A stretch of 64,000 nt of DNA from Duganella levis (GTDB taxonomy: Bacteria > Pseudomonadota > Gammaproteobacteria > Burkholderiales > Burkholderiaceae_D), in the NCBI RefSeq assembly GCF_009857605.1, contig NZ_WWCT01000001.1, positions 186,001 to 250,000 on the forward strand. The letters are read 5' to 3'. Positions 61,359 through 64,000 of the stretch are shown piece by piece. Position numbers and translations under genes: made by a program. Each line of letters begins with the position of its first letter. The first letter of the stretch is position 1. The notes below the pieces were generated by a model. That model did no database searches, was not told where the DNA came from, and saw only the letters and a list, made by a program, of their open reading frames with translations.

Positions 61359-62828
61359 ATGAAGCAGACTTTGATAGGTGCGGCAGTCGCCGTGCTGTTC
61401 GCCGGCAGCGCGCAGGCGGCCGATTGGCCGGGCGGTTTTTCCAAATGCGCGGATGAGGGCGGTACCTGCAAAGCGGACAGCAGCGCGCGGCAGGTTTCGT
61501 ATGGCATCAAGGACAAGTGGGTGATCCAGACGCTGTCTGGCGACGTGGCCTGCAACGTGGCGACGTTTGGTTCGGACCCGTATCCGGGCAAGGACAAAAA
61601 GTGCGCGGTGGGGGCGTTGACGACGACGCCAACTCCGACGCCAGCCCCAACGCCAACGCCAACGCCAGCGCCAACGCCTGTACCGACTCCTACGCCTGTT
61701 CCAACGCCAGCGCCGGCACCCGCACCGGCCGACGCCACCTACGAGTCAGCGCCAGTCGCCGGCTGGGCGAGCCAGAACGGCGGCACTACCGGCGGCGTTG
61801 CGGCTGCCGCATCGGCCATCTACAAAGTCAGCTCCGCCGCGCAACTGGTCGCTGCCGTCAAGGCCCAGGGCGACAAGCCAAAAATCATCAAACTGTATGG
61901 CACCATCGACCCGACTGCGGTCGACAACGGTGGGCCTTACACCAGCACCACCGACCAGGCGGCGCGCCTGCAAATCAAATTGGGCAGCAACACCACGCTG
62001 ATCGGCATGGGCAACGACACGAAACTGGTCAACGCCAACATCGTCATCAACGGCGTGCAGAACGTCATCGTGCGCAACCTGAATATCCAGGCGCCGTGCG
62101 ACATCGCGCCGGTTTGGGACCCGGATGACGGCAGCGCCGGCAACTGGAATTCGGAGTACGACGGCATCACCGTGCTGGCCTCCAAAAACGTCTGGATCGA
62201 CCACAACGCCTTTACCGACGCGCCGATGACCGACGATAAGCTGCCGGTGGAAAAAGGCCGCATCAAGCAGTGCCACGACGGCGCGCTGGACGTGAAGAAC
62301 GGTTCGGACTACGTCACCATCTCCAATAACCGCTTCGAACTGCATCAGAAAAATAACCTGATCGGTTCCTCGGACTCGCGCACCACCGACGATGGCCACC
62401 TGACCGTGACCTTCACCGGCAACCACTTCCTCAATGTGAGCGAGCGCGCGCCGCGGGTACGGTTCGGCAAAGTCCACATCTATAACAACTACTTCGAAGG
62501 CAGCCGCTCGCACGCCATCTACCCGCACCATTACAGCGTGGGCGTGGGCTATCTGGCCAAGATCATCTCGCAGAACAATGCGTTTGAAGTGGCGGGCGCC
62601 AGCACCTGTGCGCACATCGTCACCAATTCCGGCTCGTCGAGCAAGACCGGCGTGTTCACCGACAGCGGCTCGTTGCTGAACAGCGGCGCGCTGGATGCGG
62701 CGGGCAAGTGCGGCTACACCGGCGCGGTCGGTTGGACGGTGCCATATGCCGTCACGCCACTGGCTGCATCAGCGGTGAAGGCGGCGGTGTTGAACAACGC
62801 CGGCACCGGCAAGATCAGCGTGAAGTAG
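61359..62828 (+). CDS. Secreted pectate lyase, polysaccharide lyase family 1
   Basis: A 489-residue extracellular enzyme that cleaves polygalacturonate by beta-elimination. Signal peptide (to residue 20, AGSAQAA); a small Cys-containing N-terminal module (21-86); a Pro/Thr linker (about 88-124); then the parallel beta-helix lyase domain: LYGTIDPTAVDNG, NTTLIGMGNDTKLVNANIVI, VWIDHNAFTDAP, HDGALDVKNGSDYVTISNNRF (Ca2+ Asp residues), and RAPRVRFGKVHIYNNYFEG with the catalytic Arg. The N-terminal module (CADEGGTCKAD ... GIKDKWVIQTLSGDVACN) may bind carbohydrate. GGGGA precedes the ATG. Last plus-strand gene; 14-bp convergent overlap with the thioesterase gene. Confidence 0.9.
   Translation: MKQTLIGAAVAVLFAGSAQAADWPGGFSKCADEGGTCKADSSARQVSYGIKDKWVIQTLSGDVACNVATFGSDPYPGKDKKCAVGALTTTPTPTPAPTPTPTPAPTPVPTPTPVPTPAPAPAPADATYESAPVAGWASQNGGTTGGVAAAASAIYKVSSAAQLVAAVKAQGDKPKIIKLYGTIDPTAVDNGGPYTSTTDQAARLQIKLGSNTTLIGMGNDTKLVNANIVINGVQNVIVRNLNIQAPCDIAPVWDPDDGSAGNWNSEYDGITVLASKNVWIDHNAFTDAPMTDDKLPVEKGRIKQCHDGALDVKNGSDYVTISNNRFELHQKNNLIGSSDSRTTDDGHLTVTFTGNHFLNVSERAPRVRFGKVHIYNNYFEGSRSHAIYPHHYSVGVGYLAKIISQNNAFEVAGASTCAHIVTNSGSSSKTGVFTDSGSLLNSGALDAAGKCGYTGAVGWTVPYAVTPLAASAVKAAVLNNAGTGKISVK
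61626..61730 (+). repeat. Pro-Thr-coding repeat tract (linker)
   Basis: A degenerate 6-bp tandem repeat (CCAACG/CCGACG/CCAGCG units) that encodes the TPTPTPAP-type linker of the pectate lyase. Such slippage-prone tracts often vary in copy number between strains. Reading frame is preserved because the unit is six bases. Confidence 0.85.
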
Positions 62829-63363
62829 CTTCTTCCTCGCGCAGCTGAAGGCTCATGCCGTCGCAGCTCTCCGACCACGCAGTCAGCCATTGCGGCAGGG
62901 GCGGGGACTGTTCCGGCATGCCGAGGTCGCGCACGATATCGGCCGGGGGCACGGTGCCCTTGGCCGAACGGAACACGCCGCGCATCACCACCACGCCGGC
63001 CACGCGGCCATCCTTGACGAAGCGGTGCTCAAGGAAGCTCCATTTGTCGTCCCAGCCGAGCATGCGGGTGTGGAGTTCGAACGATTCAAACACTTTCAGC
63101 TCACGGCGGAACTTGCCCCAGGCGTCGCCGACGATGGGCACCGCCTTGTGACGCAGCGCCGTGCGGAAGGCGCCGGTTTTCAGCACATAGTCCATGCGGC
63201 CGATATCGGCCAGTGTGAAGTAGCGGCCGTTGGTGACGTGGCGGTTCAGGTCCAGGTCGAGCGGCCACACGCGCATGTGTACCACGGTGGTGGAAAATGG
63301 ATCGGCATGCTGTCGCCACGGGCGTTTGAGCAGCATCCATATCAGACGAAACCAGAGATTCAT
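62815..63363 (-). CDS. Thioesterase-superfamily protein (4HBT-like)
   Basis: A 182-residue hotdog-fold protein resembling THEM6/acyl-CoA-thioesterase-like proteins: MRVWPLDLDLNRHVTNGRYFTLADIGRMDYVLKTG contains the DLN.H..N..Y motif (active-site Asp/Asn region), and FESFELHTRMLGWDDKWSFLEHRFVKDGRVAGVVVMRGVFR the second half. An N-terminal hydrophobic stretch (MNLWFRLIWMLLKRPW) may tether it to the membrane. Substrate unknown. Confidence 0.85.
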   Translation of the reverse strand: MNLWFRLIWMLLKRPWRQHADPFSTTVVHMRVWPLDLDLNRHVTNGRYFTLADIGRMDYVLKTGAFRTALRHKAVPIVGDAWGKFRRELKVFESFELHTRMLGWDDKWSFLEHRFVKDGRVAGVVVMRGVFRSAKGTVPPADIVRDLGMPEQSPPLPQWLTAWSESCDGMSLQLREEEATSR

Positions 63364-63394
63364 GGTGGTATAAGAGGATAGAAAATAGTCTCCA

Positions 63395-63607
63395 CTATAG
63401 GCGATGCGCTTCGGCGAAAGTAGACTGTTTCTTCAAGATGCCGACGACGCGATATCCCAGGCGCGCCAAATCCTTGGCGGCTGCTTCCAGCGGTTGCCGT
63501 GACGGAGTCGTGAAGAAATAGCACCACAGCATATCCGCCCGCCTGCGCATTGACGGTGTGCGGATGGGTGCTCGCCAATAGAAGCAGGACAGTGAAAAGG
63601 CTTTCAT
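63395..63607 (-). CDS. Doubtful small protein or gene remnant
   Basis: A 70-residue frame reading MKAFSLSCFYWRAPIR and ending LEAAAKDLARLGYRVVGILKKQSTFAEAHRL. The second half looks like a real helix-strand unit (LxxAAxxLxxLGYRVV), as in small regulators such as RraB, which suggests either a short genuine protein or the remnant of a longer gene; the first half is unconvincing. No ribosome site is clear at 63607, and the frame starts just after the permease terminator. Confidence 0.3.
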   Translation of the reverse strand: MKAFSLSCFYWRAPIRTPSMRRRADMLWCYFFTTPSRQPLEAAAKDLARLGYRVVGILKKQSTFAEAHRL

Positions 63608-63625
63608 TGCGAGAACCTGATGTAA

Positions 63626-63650
63626 AACTGCCCGCATGGCGCGGGCAGTT
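63626..63650 (-). terminator. Rho-independent terminator of the APC permease gene
   Basis: Read on the minus strand, AACTGCCCGC, a 5-base loop, and GCGGGCAGTT form a perfect 10-bp GC-rich stem followed directly by TTAC with TT in the stem end. It lies 13 bp after the permease stop codon at 63663. Confidence 0.8.
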
Positions 63651-63662
63651 TGGGGAAGCGGT

Positions 63663-64000
63663 TTAGTTCAGCAGCGAGTGCTTGCGGGCGTAGGTGAAGT
63701 AGATCACCAGGCCGATCGCCAGCCAGATGCCGAAAGCGACCCAGGTGACCCAGCTCAGGTAGCACATCAGCGTGACGCAGAAGATCACGGCCAGCGCCGG
63801 GATCACCGGCACGCCTGGGCAGCGGAAGGCGCGCTTCAGGTCCGGACGTTTCTTGCGCAGGATGACGACGGCGATCGACACCAGGCTGAAGGCGGCCAGC
63901 GTGCCGATGTTCACCAGCTCACTCAGGACGTTCAGCGGCACCACGGCGGCCATCAGGCCAAACACGATACCGACGATCCAGGTCGCCAGGAACGGCGTAT
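63663..64000 (-). CDS. APC-family amino acid permease, C-terminal part (cut by window edge)
   Basis: The frame is open from the window edge to a stop at 63663 and gives about 111 residues: TPFLATWIVGIVFGLMAAVVPLNVLSELVNIGTLAAFSLVSIAVVILRKKRPDLKRAF, then FRCPGVPVIPALAVIFCVTLMCYLSWVTWVAFGIWLAIGLVIYF. This is the C-terminal third of an APC-superfamily permease of the YfnA/CAT type (basic loop RKKRPDLKRAFRCPGVPVIP, last two helices, short tail). Substrate is a cationic or other amino acid. A strong terminator follows. Confidence 0.85.
   Translation of the reverse strand, partial: TPFLATWIVGIVFGLMAAVVPLNVLSELVNIGTLAAFSLVSIAVVILRKKRPDLKRAFRCPGVPVIPALAVIFCVTLMCYLSWVTWVAFGIWLAIGLVIYFTYARKHSLLN

Larger units (their letters stand above)
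63364..63662. other. Gap with a weak small frame and a terminator
   Basis: This 299-bp stretch between the thioesterase gene and the permease gene holds a terminator (63626-63650) and one doubtful small minus-strand frame (63395-63607). I see no promoter or RNA gene with confidence. Confidence 0.5.

Overview
The window is a gene-dense, high-GC stretch of a bacterial chromosome. Gene content points to a betaproteobacterium of the Oxalobacteraceae (Duganella / Massilia / Rugamonas type): many TonB receptors, large hybrid kinases, a globin-coupled GGDEF-EAL protein, a pectate lyase, and a nested GGGGTCTGACCCC palindrome of the kind I associate with that family. This placement is inference; there is no rRNA in the window. 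I see no tRNA, CRISPR array, insertion sequence or prophage. Genes are packed tightly, and at least a dozen neighbouring pairs share a 4-bp ATGA (or similar) stop/start overlap.

Layout. 1-8.8 kb: a partial TonB receptor, a secreted protein of unknown family with atypical composition, a propeller-type sensor kinase, an AraC regulator, an amidase, and a stand-alone M17-peptidase N-terminal domain. 8.8-18.1 kb: a KgtP-like symporter, a DUF2177 protein, then an eight-gene minus-strand operon for fatty-acid/lipid modification (FAD oxidoreductase, DUF1365, cyclopropane-fatty-acid-synthase-like methyltransferase, chalcone-isomerase-like protein, GPH-type transporter, DUF3833 lipoprotein, SDR, NTF2-like). 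It faces a TetR regulator, and two perfect inverted repeats lie between them. 18.1-23.5 kb: a complete branched-chain-amino-acid-type ABC transporter (livHMGF plus binding protein) divergent from an IclR regulator. 23.6-33.4 kb: a ChaA-type antiporter, cupin, DUF1653, a 1386-residue hybrid kinase with two kinase cores and two receivers, an orphan sugar-type binding protein, and a translationally coupled pair: a heme-globin c-di-GMP enzyme and a PKHD-type Fe(II) dioxygenase.

33.7-38.4 kb: a four-gene operon of a membrane-anchored sialidase-like beta-propeller, two polytopic membrane proteins and an LTA-synthase-type phosphotransferase, probably for envelope glycopolymer modification. 38.4-45.4 kb: a Pat-like acyltransferase, a hemerythrin, then usp-fnr-fnr behind a near-consensus FNR box, and an NRAMP Mn transporter. 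45.5-48.7 kb: a compact operon encoding an acyl-CoA-dehydrogenase-like protein, PIG-L deacetylase, NodS-like methyltransferase and GT2 glycosyltransferase; I do not know its product. 48.8-56.1 kb: a PaoABC-type molybdenum aldehyde oxidoreductase, then a TonB siderophore-type receptor behind two tandem operator-like palindromes, coupled to a DUF1624 acyltransferase. 56.1-64 kb: a DmlR/DmlA pair, a CPA1 antiporter, a flavin reductase, a secreted NTF2-like protein, a pentapeptide-repeat protein, a secreted pectate lyase, a thioesterase, and the end of an APC permease.

The most interesting undescribed candidates are the 45.5-48.7 kb and 33.7-38.4 kb operons, the duplicated 4-Cys FNR regulators with different recognition helices, and the double AATGCA-N7-TGCATT operator. 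There is no unannotated stretch longer than about 300 bases; the two largest gaps are 33416-33697 and 63364-63662.
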